A stretch of DNA of 7,003 nt from positions 1 to 7,003 of the forward strand of contig JAUVWB010000078.1 in assembly GCA_030604345.1 (NCBI GenBank). Reading direction: 5' to 3'. The stretch's first letter is position 1; each line of letters begins with the position of its first letter. Shown one piece after another: positions 6,472-7,003 of this stretch. Origin of the DNA: Desulfofustis sp. (GTDB lineage: Bacteria > Desulfobacterota > Desulfobulbia > Desulfobulbales > Desulfocapsaceae). A model generated the notes under the pieces. It had not been told where the DNA came from and ran no database searches. It saw only the letters and a list, made by a program, of their open reading frames with translations. Made by a program: the position numbers and the translations under genes.

Positions 6472-6500
6472 TTGCCGCGTCCGTCATCTTCTGGTAAAGC
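6472..6500 (+). promoter_or_regulatory. weak sigma-70 promoter candidate for the VanY-like gene
   Basis: TTGCCG, a 17-base spacer and TAAAGC give an acceptable -35/-10 pair. Transcription would start close to 6507, so use of this promoter would favour translation from ATG 6555 or a nearly leaderless mRNA from ATG 6507. Confidence 0.25.
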
Positions 6501-6506
6501 TGAACC

Positions 6507-7003
6507 ATGAGGTTTTTCTCCACCACAGGTATCGCCCCCCCCTCTCGCTCAGAGATGACCAGATGGTCATGCCCAGCTGTTTATGTCTTTTCCGTCGCCA
6601 CCCTGCTCTGGCTGATCGTGTCGGCAACACAACCTCGAGCAGCCGAGATCGACGCCCGGGAGCCGGCAGTAAGCGACGAGACCGGGGTCGAAACGCTGAT
6701 CATCAATGGCAAACGATACGTCGTTCCACCACCATGGGCCGGCAACCGTATGGACACCCCGTCCTTACCCGCCGGGTCCTTTCGGCTGATTCCCCGGGAA
6801 CATGCGTACAACGACACCAAGGTGCACATTCATGTCTCAGCCTTTGCCCCGCTGTTGGCGCTGCTGCGCCAGGCACGCATCGATGGAATCGATCTGCAGG
6901 TGGAATCCGGTTATCGCAGTGAACGCTATCAGCGTTTGATCTTTTCCCGGATGTTGGCGGCAGGCCGGGACTTTGACGATATCATCCGCTTTGTGGCGCC
7001 CCC
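6507..7003 (+). CDS. VanY-like D-Ala-D-Ala carboxypeptidase (peptidase M15B), 3' end outside window
   Basis: The frame is open from ATG 6507 (a TGA lies just upstream at 6501-6503) to the window edge, giving 165 visible residues. A second in-frame ATG at 6555 gives a protein starting MTRWSCPAVYVFSVATLLW, a convincing signal peptide or membrane anchor, and may be the true start. Neither has a clear ribosome binding site. Further on, HAYNDTKVHIHVSAFAPLLA leads into the region LLALLRQARIDGIDLQVESG, followed by YRSERYQRLIF at 6912-6944. The S-G-Y-R-S signature is typical of VanY/DacB-type M15 peptidases. The zinc ligands (a His-x6-Asp and a later His) lie beyond the window. The family removes the terminal D-Ala from peptidoglycan stem peptides at the outside of the membrane. 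It is transcribed divergently from the beta-lactamase-fold gene, which also looks wall-active. Confidence 0.85.
   Translation, partial: MRFFSTTGIAPPSRSEMTRWSCPAVYVFSVATLLWLIVSATQPRAAEIDAREPAVSDETGVETLIINGKRYVVPPPWAGNRMDTPSLPAGSFRLIPREHAYNDTKVHIHVSAFAPLLALLRQARIDGIDLQVESGYRSERYQRLIFSRMLAAGRDFDDIIRFVAP

Larger units (their letters stand above)
6305..6506. other. divergent intergenic region between two cell-wall genes
   Basis: This stretch of about 200 bases is relatively AT-rich at 6376-6400 and holds the candidate promoters for both directions. I see no convincing small gene or RNA. A 63-residue minus-strand frame (6470-6279) is read through the promoter region and has no family resemblance. 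Shared regulation of the two flanking genes is possible but is not demonstrated by an operator I can recognise. Confidence 0.5.

Noticed and set aside
6446..6922. A 158-codon plus-strand frame ahead of and across the VanY-like gene
   Set aside because: It is in another frame than the VanY-like protein, rich in Arg and Ser, and lacks the M15 motif, whereas the chosen frame has a signal peptide and the S-G-Y-R-S signature.

Overview
The window is GC-rich and densely packed, and reads as a chromosomal stretch from a Gram-negative bacterium. The mix of a DUF1847 cysteine-rich protein, an ADP-ribosylglycohydrolase-like protein, Shine-Dalgarno-led GTG starts and exported cell-wall proteins would fit the former Deltaproteobacteria (Desulfuromonas/Geobacter/Desulfobulbus type). 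That placement is an inference from general gene content, not from a marker gene. I see no rRNA, tRNA, insertion sequence, CRISPR array, integrase or phage gene.

Layout. (1) Bases 3-824, plus strand: the 3' part of an ADP-ribosylglycohydrolase-fold gene whose metal-binding signatures are altered. (2) Bases 846-1523, minus strand and convergent with the first: a DUF1847 cysteine-rich putative metal-binding protein with a strong ribosome binding site and a GTG start. A 9-bp stem-loop lies across the end of gene 1 and the short gap between the two. (3) Bases 1524-1794: a gap without a convincing gene. (4) Bases 1795-6304, minus strand: a likely four-gene transcription unit read from right to left. 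It holds an exported protein with two SPOR-like repeats and a class A beta-lactamase-fold domain, a sulfotransferase with an N-terminal accessory domain, an ArsB/NhaD/YbiR-like ion permease and a small ACT-domain protein. The sulfotransferase stop and permease start overlap by 4 bases. The permease stop lies in the ribosome binding site of the ACT gene. (5) Bases 6305-6506: a divergent intergenic region with an extended -10 promoter candidate facing left and a weak promoter candidate facing right. (6) Bases 6507-7003, plus strand: the 5' part of a VanY-like (peptidase M15B) D-Ala-D-Ala carboxypeptidase gene, cut by the window edge.

How they may work together. The two outermost genes of the right half both look like exported peptidoglycan-active proteins and are transcribed divergently from one intergenic region. 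The leftward unit then continues into a sulfotransferase and an anion-type permease. A cell-envelope modification locus is a reasonable inference, but nothing in the sequence proves a shared substrate. The points most worth a second look are the degenerate catalytic site of the ADP-ribosylglycohydrolase-like protein, the beta-lactamase-fold protein without the Glu166 general base, and the coupled sulfotransferase-permease pair.
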